From: Polyodon spathula
Taxonomy: Eukaryota > Chordata > Actinopteri > Acipenseriformes > Polyodontidae
Assembly: GCF_017654505.1 (NCBI RefSeq)
Contig: NC_054547.1
Location: forward strand, 27,053,475 to 27,117,474
DNA: 64,000 nucleotides
Direction of reading: 5' to 3'
Shown: positions 37,571 through 49,910 of the stretch, in pieces
Layout: each line of letters begins with the position of its first letter
Position numbering within the stretch: position 1 is the first letter of the stretch
Notes under the pieces: model-generated
What the model saw: the letters and a program-made list of their open reading frames with translations, nothing else
Databases searched by the model: none
Told to the model about the DNA's origin: nothing
Program-made: the position numbers and the translations under genes

Positions 37571-38838
37571 ACACAGCCTTTTTCTTGAGGCAAGATATAG
37601 CACATGAGCTGCAAAAGAATAATGTGACCGGTGGTGCCCTCTGAGTTACTTGAACTCTAGGTCGGGAAAGTAAGACTCACTATCTATCCACACCTGTGAA
37701 GACAAACAAAGAACGCATGCCAATGTATAACACAAAAGCAAGAAGAGACAAAGATAAACAAAAATAAATAATTAAATAAATGGTCGGTAACAAGCCATGT
37801 GTCGGCCATCCGCTCGCCGGAAAGGAAAAAACCTATCTCTATTAGGAGGAAACCTCTTGTCCTGGCGGAAAGGACACCCCCACTCTGAGAATGATACCTA
37901 CTGTATAGACTAGCATGCTGCAGAGATATCGGATGGCAGTGATCAGGTGTAGGAATTAACTGCTGAAGAGGACCAGCTCCCCATGGTCTTGATCAAGTGA
38001 TGGCTGATGCAGGATCTGCCTGCTGAAGGGGCTGCACTTTGTGGAGTAGAATTGAGAACTGATGAGAGCAGAGAGGTGGGAAGAGAACCAGTGTCTGGTA
38101 ATGATGTTTTTGGAGCAATCAGTGAAGAGGGAAATTGAGGGGGCTTCTCAAAAATCCAAGGAAGGTGGTTAGGCACATTGCTTCCATGACGAAAGCAAGA
38201 GAAAGAGCAGAGCTGTGACTGGGTTTAAATAGGAAGTGTAGGGTGATAGACAGGTGAAAATAGGAGGAAACAAAGCCCTGGCTCATGCCCCCCGAACCCC
38301 ACTAAAGTTAACATTTAAGATACTATAACTAGGATTTTTTATGCCCGTACTCTTTCTAGTGTCATCATGCCTCACTAAAATGGTGGGACAAACACTCATG
38401 TTGATCATAAAGAGCACTATGAGCTGCTTGTTTGTATATTTATATATGCATGTATGATCAGCAATGTTTTCTAAATTATGAAACATATTAGAAATGTCTG
38501 GTTGAGCTGAAAGGGAGTGACAAGGGTACTGAAGCTATTAAACATCAATTTTAAAACCTTGCTTACTATACAATGAATGTCCATGTTGAAAGTTCTGTAA
38601 TGAGTATGTTTTAAATGTTTATGTAAATTCCATAGCTGTTAGGGTATCTTAGCAGCATGGGTTTCTCATATTAGCTTGCGGAAATGGGGAGGGAGTGTTA
38701 GTTTGCCTTCTTGCTTTGACACGTTGACCACTTTTAACACTTTGTCATGTTCATGTTAAATATATAACTTTCTGTGACGCACTCCTATGTTGCATGTTTT
38801 CCAGCTTTACAGAATGTCCCTGTCTACAAATTGTACTC
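37571..38838. other. Region upstream of chemokine C, no gene seen
   Basis: Somewhat GC-richer DNA with short frames only. I saw no exon, repeat end or RNA gene that I can support. Confidence 0.5.
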
Positions 38839-38846
38839 TATATAAA
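38839..38846 (+). promoter_or_regulatory. TATA box of chemokine gene C
   Basis: TATATAAA lies 85 bp ahead of the ATG at 38924. Confidence 0.6.
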
Positions 38847-38923
38847 CAGAAATAAATTGTTTGAAGTTCATTGTGTATTATTACGTTCAGCTGTGTTCGG
38901 AGTTGTGAAAAAGGATTTGTAAA

Positions 38924-39071
38924 ATGAATTGTAATTGGAGCAAGAGACTATTTAGTACAGCAGTGATCTTGATTATTTTGGGAAATTTGATTTTGGCGGC
39001 CGGCAATTGTAAGTATACTTCAGAATAAGAAGTGCAACCGACAAGTGTACTGTTGTAAATTCTATCAATTG

Positions 39072-39159
<88 letters not shown>

Positions 39160-39298
39160 GGCACGAAATGCAAATTCTAAAAAAAAAGATTTTTTTTTTT
39201 CAAATATACTGTAATTGAGTCATATTAACCAATGTACAGTTTTTGTCAAAACAGTAATTGTAATATAAAAAATATTATTTATTATTATTATTATATTA

Positions 39299-39337
<39 letters not shown>

Positions 39338-41354
39338 TCCTTTCAGATCGTCGACCAAGCAAGGTTACTACAAACTGTTGTACATCTGTTTCCAGAACCA
39401 AGGTTAACTACAAGATAACTAGATTCAGGGAACAAAATGCCCTTAAACCCTGTGTAAAGGCAGTAATGTAAGTACAGTTTGATTTGAGTTTTATAATGAA
39501 CATATCATTGCAAATGTTTACCATGAGCACTTTGTGTTAACCATTAGGCTAATTATTATATGACAAGTGGAGTCTGACTGCCATTCACTTTCATTGTACT
39601 TTAAATCCTATTATCCTGCGATAACAAGCCAGTTTCAATATACAAAAGTCTCCCATTCCCAACACATCCTGTATAGGAATGATTCTGTTGAAGTCAGACT
39701 TTTTTTTTTTTTTTAAATTAAAATCCAGCACTTAATTGCTTAAATATACCAGTAATGGTATACTGTTGCAATTAAATATCCATATTTTAAACAAAGGCAA
39801 AACATCGCTGACATAATAAAACTCTACTAATAGTTTAGCATTTAAATTAATCTACATGAATCAACCCAACACCATTTGTGTGGTTTGCACCAAGGTGGAA
39901 TGTCTTAGTTGCTAATTGAAATAAAATTATTTATGAATTTGAACAACACAAACATAGACATGATGTGATTTGTCTTCTTCTTTTTCCCTGCAGATTTTAC
40001 ACTGATGAGGTTGGCCCATTCTGTGCAGATCCAAGAGCCCATTGGGTGAAAAGCAAAGTGAATGAGCTCAGGTTAGTGGATCCACTTTAGTCTTCATCAG
40101 TTGTAATCCTTCAATCCTTGCTATATATTCATACATTTAACACACATGGATGTCGGGACTGCTTTAGATCCTAGAGTACTTCAGTGGCTTTTAACACTAG
40201 AAGGACCGGAGATATACTCATACGTAGAAGCCCCTCAGCAGTCTTTCTGATGACTGTATCCAAAACACTGTTAGTATAACGAAGGGAGAAATCAGTTCGA
40301 AGTGATCAGTCAGTCGTAATTTTGTTTTGTTTGTTTTTGTTTTTTTTTTTTTTGGGGGGGGGGGGGGGGGGTTTGAGTACGGTAGTTAGCCGGGAGGGGG
40401 GGGAGGGGGTGGGGGTGGGGGGGGGGGGGGGGGGGGTTTGAGGTACGCTACATAAACTTCTGAACAATGTTAGTATTTTTTATATATATATACAAACACA
40501 CACATATGAACATTTATTTTACAAATCAAAACAAAAAAGTAAAAGTAAATAAGTAAATATCTGAACAGACATCAGTTTACAACAAGACATCGGTTTACAA
40601 CATACATATACATTGCGGACTGGTAAATACAAATAATAAAGTAGAATACCGTTCTGTATAATCACAATACAATTGTTTTCTGTGTGGCCGTCAGTGTGAC
40701 TGCTCCCGGGGCTTTTAGGTATAATGTAATATATCGCCTTTATTTCTGTACTCCCGCGTTTCATGCTTTGTGAGAATATTTAATACATACGGACAGAAAG
40801 GTACATGAACGCGCAGCCCCATATGTGTGACACGACTGGAGAAAATTACATTTTAAAACCAAAAATCGGCAAAATGACTGCTGTGGGGCTTCTAGTCTTA
40901 AAGATAACTAAGTGTATCACTTTTAAAGCCATTATTTAGAGTCAAACCATTTGTTTTGCATGGCTTTACCAAAGATTTACACTAAACTACAAAAGATTTA
41001 CAGACGTTACACAACAAAGCGAGAGGGTCAATGTTATTAAGGCACACTGTCACTAAGTTTGAATGGACTCACGCATTTTTCCGAGCACCTTTTGTCTCAA
41101 GTCATACTGAATAATTCATTAATTTAATATTTAATATGGATCTATATATTTAAAAAAAAAAACATTTTCCACTGTGTGATTTTAGGCATCTTTAGAGGTT
41201 AAGCACTATTTATATTATGCAAACTAAGAAGGTATTCCTTTCATGAATATTTGTCCAATAGATAATGCTGCGTAAACTTAATTATGACTTAAATTGGAAT
41301 TAATTATTTTTGGTGTTAATTTGTAGGAAAGCAGCTGCGCCTACAAAAACCTAA
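38924..41354 (+). CDS. CC chemokine gene C (four coding exons)
   Basis: Exons 38924-39008, 39347-39467, 39994-40071, 41327-41354; GT-AG introns in phases 1, 2, 2. The 103-residue product has a signal peptide (LFSTAVILIILGNLILAAG) with cleavage near residue 26-28. The mature part starts with YRRPSKVTTNCC (C39-C40), then NALKPCV (C64), GPFCADP (C79) and HWVKSKV of the C-terminal helix, ending in a basic tail RKAAAPTKT. It is a secreted CC chemokine. Intron 1 is short and filled with (TA)n and (ATT)n. Exon 2 is the same length as in gene D and 24 of its roughly 40 residues match. The VTTxCC start resembles some fish-specific CCL groups, but I do not assign a number. Confidence 0.9.
39073..39161. 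repeat. (TA)n microsatellite in intron 1 of gene C
   Basis: About 43 TA dinucleotides. Confidence 0.95.
39278..39339. repeat. (ATT)n microsatellite just before exon 2 of gene C
   Basis: About 20 ATT-type units ending a few bases before the acceptor TTTCAG, so the repeat forms the polypyrimidine neighbourhood of that splice site. Confidence 0.95.
40354..40436. repeat. Poly-G tracts in intron 3 of gene C
   Basis: An unbroken run of 18 G (40354-40371) preceded by a T run, then a second G-rich stretch (40392-40436) broken only by single A or T. Both could form G-quadruplexes on the + strand. Exact lengths may be unreliable in an assembly. Confidence 0.9.
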
Positions 41355-41808
41355 TTACTGGACAAGCCCTGCATTCCAAATTCTACAAGTGCCAACATTC
41401 TGACTGGATTATCGGTTTGTTTCTTGTTTCTTGTTTCTTGTTTTTGCTAATGTTACTACAAAGATGGCTGGCAACGTTTCTCAAACGTCCACGAAGAACA
41501 AGAAGAACTGAACATTACAAGAATTGATCATTAAAGATGTGATTTGAATATGTTGTTTTGAACATGGAATAATGGCATATTTTTAAAGCAAAAAGGAACA
41601 AAAATACATCGTTTTAATTGGATGAAGTGTATTTTGTTCACCATTGGGGAGGGGGAGATGGGAAATGCAAATATAAAATGTTACTAATGGGAAATGACTG
41701 GGGGGAGAGGGGATTGCATTTGTAAACATGCAACAACTTTTATTCTTACTGTATAGGTTTCTTATCTGCTTTAGTTTTATACAATCCTGAGATCTATACA
41801 ACTTTGTA

Positions 41809-41814
41809 AATAAA
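41809..41814 (+). terminator. Poly(A) signal of chemokine gene C
   Basis: AATAAA about 455 bp after the stop codon, followed by AT-rich DNA. It would give a 3' UTR of about 470 nt. Confidence 0.5.
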
Positions 41815-41829
41815 ATATTTTTAAACACA

Positions 41830-42748
41830 TTCATAATATAATATTTGCATAAATTGAAGATATTTATAAATGTATATATTAAAGATTATCTCTAATTCTA
41901 TATCAATTATATATTCTACTTTGCTTTTTTACATTAAAAGGAAACTTTATGTCATTTACATTTTCCTAATATTTAATTTCTTACCTGTTTAATGTTCTAT
42001 TATGTGTATTCTGTACTATTATCTGTTGTTTCTGCTTAGATCAGTATGTGCCATGCTTACTGAATATTCCAGCAAAACATGCTTCCGAAAAGATAAGTCA
42101 AGACTGATTGTGGGAGAAATGAGGTGGTGAAACATATTGGTGTAGAAACAGTTAGTAAGCATGGCAAATCTCAACATCTCTGATACATTGCACACACAAA
42201 TTTGCAAACATCGGCTGTCCTCACATCAATGAATGCTGTGCACATTCCTGTTGCAAACTATTTTCACTCACAGCGGTTAAGAGGTGACAGACTACACTAG
42301 CTGAACTCTGTGGACACATTTAAAAGAAACTAGTGGCAGTTTTGGCTTATGCCTAATATTTTTATTTCATTACAATACTCAACAATTCACACCAAATTTA
42401 CTATTATAGTTCATATCATGCACCTTTGCATAACATTCAAATGTGCTCTCTATATGTACAGTGCTGCACATTGTTTATTTGGTTGGATGCTCTGGCAGTG
42501 TTTGTATTTTTTTTGCTTTCAGAAGCGCAGAGAAAACGGAAACCTTTTTTTTTTTTCCTAAGAAAGTACATAATGTTGTCTGTGAAAGTTTTGCAATGGT
42601 TGTGGTTTCAGACAGTGTGAACTTTGAAGCATTTCTACTGCTATTATTGTATAACAGTTATACTTCTATTATTGTTTTACCGTCTTGCCTTGAAGGTGTA
42701 GTGACCAATATTGTTTTAAAAAACGCTGTTCACCCACCCCCCCACCCC

Positions 42749-42784
<36 letters not shown>

Positions 42785-43055
42785 GCCATAGCACAACATA
42801 AAGAAAACCTTTTGAAAATAAATAAACCAGTAGAGTAGACAGAACCTACATATTTTATAAGCTAGTCATTAAAGTGGGCTCAAACAACAAAAAAGAAATG
42901 GACTCAGGGTTGGACCCTCCTCAAAGGCTGGGCCCGGGTGCAGTTGCATCCCTTGCATCCCAATGACGTTGGCGCTATGCTGTATACATTTTCTGTTTTC
43001 TGTTTTTTGTATCAGAAAAAAAGGCTACTTTGAAAAAATATTTTTGTGACATCTA
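41830..43055. other. Intergenic DNA with an A homopolymer
   Basis: A run of 33 A lies at 42750-42782 after a C-rich stretch. At about 42872 a GTGGGCTCAAAC motif matches the start of the MITE-like repeat at 49513. No gene seen. Confidence 0.5.
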
Positions 43056-43675
43056 CAGTACCGTGAAAAAGTATTTGCCCCCTGTCTCATTTTCTGCATT
43101 TTTGCATATGTTTGACACTGAATGTTATCAGATCTTCAACCAAAATCTAATATTAGATAAAAGGGACCCTGAGTGAACAAATAACACAAAAGTTTGATAC
43201 TTTCATTTATCTATTAAAGTTATGCAACTCCCAATGCCCCTGTGTGAAAAAGTAATCGCCCCCTCAGACTCAATAACTGGTTACTCCACCTTTAGCAGCA
43301 ATAACTGCAACCAAACGCTTCCTGTAGTTATTGATCAGTCTCTCACAGCACTGTGGAGGAATTTTGGCCCACTCCTTCATGCAGAACTGCTTCCACTCGG
43401 TAACATTTGAGGGTTTTCGAGCATAAGCTGCTTGTTTCAGGTCCTGCCACAACATTTCAATGGGGTTTAGGTCTGGATTTTGACTAGGACATTCCAAAAC
43501 TTAAAATTTCTTGTTCTTCTACCATAGACTTGCTTGTGTGTTTCGGATCATTGTCTTGCTGCATGACCCAGCTGCGCTTCAGCTTCAGCTCACGGACGGA
43601 TGACCTGACATTCTCCTGTAGAATTCTTCGATACAGAGCAGAATTCATGGTTCTTTCAATGATGGCAAGTCGTCT
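43056..43675 (-). mobile_element. Tc1-like transposon fragment
   Basis: Starts CAGTACCGTGAAAAAGTATT, a typical Tc1-family end. Inside, on the minus strand, the C-terminal part of a transposase is readable: MECPSQNPDLNPIEMLWQDL with the last catalytic Glu intact, then WKQFCMKEWAKIPPQ and ending IAAKGGVTSY. Homology stops at about 43675, so the far half with the first two Asp residues is lost and no second inverted end is seen. Confidence 0.85.
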
Positions 43676-43679
43676 TCAT

Positions 43680-44400
43680 CTTAGTTTAAACAGGACTGGG
43701 GAGAAGAGGTAGCTAGTGTCCCCAAAGTTATGTGCCAGTACGGTGCATCTACCTTTGGAACTGGAAGGTAACAGAATACAAAACTATGGAAGAATGTTGT
43801 AAACAGACACAAAATAAATATAATTTAGTGCTCAAATAAATAAGGTTGTGGAACATTGCACTTCATGTTGGTTAAAACTTTAATCTTATCCATTTTTGTT
43901 TTTATTTCAGTACTATCAGTAAACTTGTAAAAAATATAAGCCTTTTGGTAAATGGTGACTCATGTAACATTTTTCTTTTTAAATCGTGTGGGGAAAAAAA
44001 AATTACAGACTGCTGTAATGCTTGGCAAAGCTTTTTGTGCTGGATAGTGTCTGATGTCAAATTCCTCTTGGCAATGTGGTTGATGAGTGAAGAACAATGT
44101 GTGGGGGGGGGGGGTGCCCTCCTGTGAGTTATACTGTGTTATTTTTCTCACTTACGGTACTTAAAATGTATGTAAGAAAAAAATATGTTCTCTGTGTGTA
44201 TTATTTTACCATTATACCTGGTCACTTGGAAGGACTGCAGCTGGAAGGCAGGTGGATATTTCAAACTGTAAAGTGACTTTACATGAAGCCAAAATCTTGG
44301 TCTTACATCCACCCTCTCACTTATAGTTTAGTTTGTTTTTATATGTGATCCATCTTCACACTTTTTAAAATCAAACTATCCTTTAATCTTAACTCCATAA
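43680..44400. other. Intergenic DNA, nothing recognised
   Basis: No gene seen. A G run of 13 lies at 44102-44114. Confidence 0.5.
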
Positions 44401-44830
44401 GGGTAATAGTTTCCCTGCCTAAAAACATATAAGAATGCACATTTGGGTTTAATTGGTTTAGTTTAACGATATTTGTTTTAATTGTTTTATTGTTAATTAT
44501 CCCCTGCACCTGGCTATCATTGTAAATAGGAGCCAGGTGCAGGGTATTTAAAGAAAGCAGCCAGTGTGCTCAGGCCTGCTGTGGTGTAGAAAAGCCTGCT
44601 TGAAGGTGTGCTCAATGGTAGAGAAAAACAGGTACTGGGTGAAAACTTTTTTGTGTTATGGTTTTTTTAAACAGCTTAGCTGTCCTGTTTATAGTTTAGG
44701 TTCCTGTGTATGATAGTATAGGCTCTAGTAAGAGCTAGGTGATTTTTTTTTTAGTTTTTGGTGTTTATTAAAAATAGTGCGTCAGTGCCAAAATTTCCAT
44801 TTGTGTCCTGGGTCCTGCTTGAAAGGGGCA
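44400..44830 (+). mobile_element. LTR-like repeat with a strong inverted repeat
   Basis: At 44502-44545 the arms CCCTGCACCTGGCT and AGCCAGGTGCAGGG are exact inverted repeats around a 15-bp spacer, followed at once by a TATA-like GTATTTAAAG. Promoter-type layout followed by T-rich sequence suggests the U3/R part of an LTR. I cannot see termini, so this call is tentative. Confidence 0.35.
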
Positions 44831-44838
44831 ATGAATGT

Positions 44839-44928
44839 GTATGTGTGTGTATAATATATATATATGTGTGTGTGTGTATATATATAGATAGATATATATA
44901 TAGATAGATAGATAGATATTAGTGTGTG
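44839..44928. repeat. Mixed (GT)n/(TA)n/(GATA)n microsatellite
   Basis: Alternating GT, TA and GATA runs. Confidence 0.9.
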
Positions 44929-44929
44929 T

Positions 44930-46110
44930 TCACTTGTTTCATTGTGTTTTTTATGATTTGCAGTAATTGTTAAATACTTGCTTTTTATTAAATTGAGCAC
45001 AAGGACTTGGGCTGCTGACAATTGCCCACAGCTGTGGGATGGAAAGTTTATGGGTGTGCAGCTGTTGAAAAGACCAGGGAGATAGAGATGATAGACAGGG
45101 CAGACAGAGGAGAGATGGAGAAAGGACCAGGAAGTGAAAAATCAAAGATAAGTAGGGCTTGAGCGTGGAGGCAAGAGCAAGTTCAGACATGAAGTGTGAT
45201 ATATTGCTACAGGATAGGCAGTTTCCTTTAGTGGTCTGAGATGTTGTAGTGTTTCATCCTACTCCACTGTTTCTCTATTGCACCCAGTCTTGGTCTGTTT
45301 GTATTGTTTACTGCCTGGTGCTTACTCATTTTACAGGTCGCATGCCAATAAATTTCTGTTGAGGGGTCCAGCTACAAGCATCTGGCTATCCCTCCTGTTA
45401 AGCAAAGACCTCTCTGGACCTGGACTATTATAGAAGAACTGAATTTTTAAATTATTTGTTTACTGGTGACCTGTTTCTGTTTTTATTCATTTAATGTGGG
45501 TAAGAGCTGTATTGGGTGTGACCACTTGTGGGTGCCTTCAGGGAGGGCATTGACAATGCTAAATTGGGACAAGGTGCTGAATAATTGCTACGCAAGAATG
45601 CAGGGTACCAGGCCTATGTACAGTATAGGGTTTGTGCTAATTTTAAATAGTCTTAATGTGTGTGCCCTGTTATTTATCTGCTGCTTTTTAAAACATTGCT
45701 TATTTGCACAATGGCGGTGTTATAACTTGGCTAAAACTAATCTGTTTAAGTTTAATAATTTATACTGTATTTTAATTGTGGTGTTGTCCCAGTGCATGTT
45801 GTTGGTCCTATTGTTGCTGCTCCCTTTACAATTGAGTCCCTATACTGGTTAAAATTAGGGTGCTGTAGCATGACTACAGCAAGGTTAAGCATTTCTAATT
45901 GCACTATCCCTGTTCTTTTGCTACTTGGCGAAGGATTCTTCTGCCTGTTCCACTAATTTTGTAAAGCCTACTTTAGTTCATGTAAATAAGTTTTGGTCCT
46001 CTTTGCAGGTGGATTTTCTGTTAATTTAACTTATTACAAATAAACCACCACTAACACACCCAACAAACCCAAAACATTTCCTGTACATTTCACACCAATC
46101 TGGTGTCCTC
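44930..46110. other. Intergenic DNA, nothing recognised
   Basis: A 128-codon frame at 45466-45852 is hydrophobic and low in complexity near its end. I see no motif, promoter or splice context that supports it as a gene. Confidence 0.45.
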
Positions 46111-46112
46111 TC

Positions 46113-46120
46113 TTTAAAAG
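46113..46120 (+). promoter_or_regulatory. TATA-like box of chemokine gene D
   Basis: TTTAAAAG lies about 85 bp before the ATG at 46203, the same spacing as the TATA boxes of the other chemokine genes. Confidence 0.45.
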
Positions 46121-46202
46121 GACATGCTGATGCAATTATCTGTTAACTTCTGACATTGTAATGCAACACAGATTGTAGTTAGTGAATTGATCATCTTGAA
46201 AG

Positions 46203-48850
46203 ATGCAGCGTCCCTTGAAGCTCGCTCCATTCCCAGTTTTAATGGCCTTGGTGGTTGCTGCAGTCATGGCAAACCCTTGTAAGTATAATTCAGCATCAGA
46301 TTTGAAATGTTTAGCTTGCAGAGAACCTTGAACCTTTTGGTGCGTTATATTTACGGCATGCAATATTGGGATGTTAACAGGGCAATTGTATCTCTGTTAA
46401 CATTTATAAAACAAGGTCATAGATTGTGTTCAAACAGCCACAGTGTCTTGATTCCTACAAAAAACTACTTGTAAAGCATTTGCAAATGTTACTACAGTTT
46501 ATAGCTTACTGTGTTAATTAAATGTACCCAATATATTAACCATACACTATACAGATAGTGTTTATCATGTGCACCTGCTTTACATCAAATAAAATACCAC
46601 GATTCAGTCAAGGGGATTATTAACCTAATAGCACAGTCCCAGGCAAAGTAATTGTGAGCACCATTCAATGTTTGGATAAAAACGCCTACTAAATAAAACA
46701 CTTTACAATATTAGAGTTCTAGGAAAGCCCTCTAAAATCTGTACTTCATTTATTACATAAACTATTTGTAAAAATAGTGCCAATTAATTTTCTGATAATC
46801 AAGATCGTCGACCAACAAGGGTGACAACCAGCTGCTGCAAGTCAGTCTCCCGAGCCTGGATTCCCTACAACATCACCGGATACCGCAAGCAGAATGCCAT
46901 GAAGCCCTGCGTGCCCTCTGTCATGTAAGAAATCCTTTTGAAGTCTGGGTCTTATTTTCTAATTGAATAAACAAAAAACAGAATATCACTTTTAAAATGC
47001 TGTGCAATGTATAAAATCTGAGGGGGTTGCATTGCTGTTTACCAGTTTGTTTTATGCACAGGTTAATTGGTGCCTTTTGACTGGGTTCAGTATGAATCAT
47101 TTGTGTGTATTGATATAGAACATTTAAATAATAAACATCAATATATTTGCCAGTGTTATGGCTTTTCAGCTAGATATTCAAAGACAGTTGCCATTATGAC
47201 TTTAAAGAACTTGCCCAAAAAGCACTATGCAAGCCTGTCCCAAGCCACATTTGAGCCCTGAACCCAAACTGCAAAACTCACAGTTCCCATGCAGGGCCAG
47301 TTCATATGGACTTATGCTAAGTTATGTATGCTTTTCTTCAGTTTACAGGAATATGCCCAATATAGTGCCTGATGCATAACATCCAGGTAGCAATGTACAC
47401 AGTAGTACATTAGTAACACTGTTCTGTACCTGAAGTGCTGTTGTACACAAACTGTCCAATGCTGTTGCATTTACTGCAACAAGCACCATCAATTAAGATG
47501 CATCAAAGTAATTTATCACCCTAGATCAGTGGTATGTTTAGAATGATGTTAGTCTGCCTTGAGATCCTGTGCAAAATAGTCTTACTAATGCATCATGAAA
47601 TACACTGAAATGTTCACCTTACTGATATGCTGTCTCTGTTGTAGGGATTGTGTATTGTTGTCTCTGGATAAAAAAAAGTGCACCCACCAAATTCTAAATG
47701 ATTTGATTGCACAGACATTTGATTGCTTGAGGTCTTCCAGTAGGACATATTACTCTTGTGAAATGGTTGTTTCACTATCCCTGGTACTTTTCCAACCCAG
47801 TTTGAGAACCCGAGGTTTAACTCCAACTCTAGAGTTCATGTGATCAAAATAAGACATTATTGGGGAAAGACTCTCTAATCAATGATAATTGTTGGATGTG
47901 TATTAAATAGGACTTCTGATTTAACCAATAAATGATGAAACGCCCCCCATAAAGTGTATAGCCAATCATTTCGGTAAGACACGAAATGGTTAATCAATTC
48001 ATGTTGACTTGACCCCTTTCATTGTGAAGGGGGGGGGGGGGTAATTTCCAATGCAGTGGGGTAATGTCCCTCCTTCCTGACTTGTATCTTGCATTGATAT
48101 AGTTTATTGATTAGTGAATAATTTAAACCCACCCCAACTGAGTGGCAGCAAATTCCTGCATTTCTATTGGAGGATTGCAACACGCTTGCGAGATTTAAAA
48201 TGAGATGTTCTTGCTCGCAAGATTTAAAGCTATATTACAACAGCATGATAGGGAGTATTTACACGCTTGTGGAATTTAAAACAGAATTGCAAATTGTGGT
48301 GAAATGTAAAACAATGCCTAAACACACAAACTCCAGAAGAATATGCTTGTGACCGTAATGATTTCGTTGTGGAAGACTGCAAAAGAAAGATGGTACAATT
48401 AAAGTGTGTAAGTACTGTCTAGTTACCATACATATAGTGAGAAAAAAAAGCAACAGAAAACAATTCCATACAGTACATAAAAAGCGAAATCCCTGAAACT
48501 ATTTACATAACTCATAGTTAAATGAGCACCGGAAAGCGAAATTCATAAAATGAAAAACAGAAGCCCTAATTATATAGCACGTCACAAACCCCTTCAGATC
48601 AAAATGAAGGTGACATATTCAAATGTGGTTTTGAAGGTTTTCATAATACTCCCTTTTTTCTGATATAGATTTTATACTAAAGAAGTTGGGCCAGTGTGTA
48701 CCAGTCCTATTGCCCGCTGGGTAAAGAATAAAATGAAAGGTAAAAAAAAAAAGTAATCTTTTCTTATTCTTTGTTTTTAAAGTCTCCTTTACTGACTTGA
48801 ATAATTGTGTGTTTTTTTGTTTTTTTTCAGTTGTACCAATGGTCAATTAA
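46203..48850 (+). CDS. CC chemokine gene D (four coding exons)
   Basis: Exons 46203-46278, 46804-46924, 48669-48739, 48831-48850. The 95-residue product has a signal peptide (APFPVLMALVVAAVMA), then YRRPTRVTTSCC (CC pair), NAMKPCV, GPVCTSP and RWVKNKM, ending VVPMVN. The first two introns have phases 1 and 2 as in gene C, but the donor after exon 3 is phase 1 rather than 2, so the end of the helix is shorter and the tail is unlike that of C. If that intron were retained, reading would run into lysines and then other sequence. Coding exons 1 and 2 are richer in G+C than those of C. It is a secreted CC chemokine, closest here to gene C (VTTxCC, ITxxRxQNAxKPCV shared). Confidence 0.88.
48029..48042. 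repeat. G homopolymer in intron 2 of gene D
   Basis: About 14 consecutive G. Confidence 0.9.
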
Positions 48851-49512
48851 CTCTTCCAGCCGGGAAGACAATGTCACTTTGTACTGTGATTAACATGCTG
48901 TATAACCTTGTTATTTACACCGGAAGTGTTGCTCGCATTTCAGTTGTATTCTGTGTATGCAAGTATCAGTGAGTTGACATACTATATACCGTAACTAACC
49001 CACTAGGAGAATCAATGGAAGAATTTACCAAAGCAACAATAGTCTGTACTCCTACTGCACACAGCCACGTCCTAAATCAATGTCCTGAGTTTTTCAATTA
49101 ATTTACATTAAATGTAGATGTAATCATGTTGAACTTCACGTGCTCATGGACTATACTTCTAAAAAATGACCTTGGGTCCTCGCACACCTCTGCTACCATG
49201 GTAAAAACATTGTGTGGACACTGCTGTCTATAAAAGTGATGCCAAATATATTTACCCACAAACATACACCTTACAACATTATTGACTGATTATATCATTT
49301 GTAAAAGATATACAGTATGTCTTCCATTCTTCATCCATAAACATTAGGTCAAGATTTGGGTTCCAGTTCAATTTGGAGTTTCTTGCGGTCTGCAAAGATT
49401 TTTCAATGTATCCCAAGCAGTAACAGGAAAATTTAGGAATGTATCGGATATTGGTAAGAGGCAAGAGAAATTGATTTTAAAGCCTTGGCCATCACTTATC
49501 TTTTCTTCAAAA

Positions 49513-49905
49513 CAAATAACATTAAAGTGGGCTCAAACTAAATGATGATTTTATAATGTCACCCTGTTTTAAGTTGCTGTTATCTCCCCTCCCACATATG
49601 TAAAGTTAAAACTGACTTCTACCTGCAGACTACTAGTCATATCCACATTTGATTTTCAGTCATTGAGATATTTTACCGTAAACCTAAACTACAATGTTAA
49701 CTGTTTGGGTCATGCTGCCAACGCATTATTAATGCAGATTTGTTTTGCTTTTAATATTTTGGTGTATAGCACTGCGTGACAAAGGCCCTTTATAAAAGCA
49801 ATACTGTGACTTTGTTGTATTTTGTTTAACTGGTCCATTACTAAGTAACTTTTTTTTTCTTACTGGTATGCAAATAAATGTATTGGTCTAACCCCACTGT
49901 TTATC
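49513..49905 (+). repeat. MITE-like repeat, copy 1 (3' flank of gene D)
   Basis: About 390 bp, from AAGTGGGCTCAAAC to GTCTAACCCCACTG, which are imperfect inverted ends. Internal blocks such as CTCCCACATATG and AAAGGCCCTTTATAAAAGC recur in reverse at 54430-54800. It may provide the poly(A) signal (AATAAA, 49873-49878) used by gene D. Confidence 0.65.
49873..49878 (+). terminator. Candidate poly(A) signal downstream of gene D
   Basis: AATAAA about 1 kb after the stop. It is inside the MITE-like repeat, so use by gene D is only a guess. Confidence 0.3.
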
Positions 49906-49910
49906 CATTA

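Noticed and set aside
45466..45852. 128-codon frame
   Set aside because: No motif, no homologue I recognise and no promoter or splice context; the end is a low-complexity run of Leu and Val.
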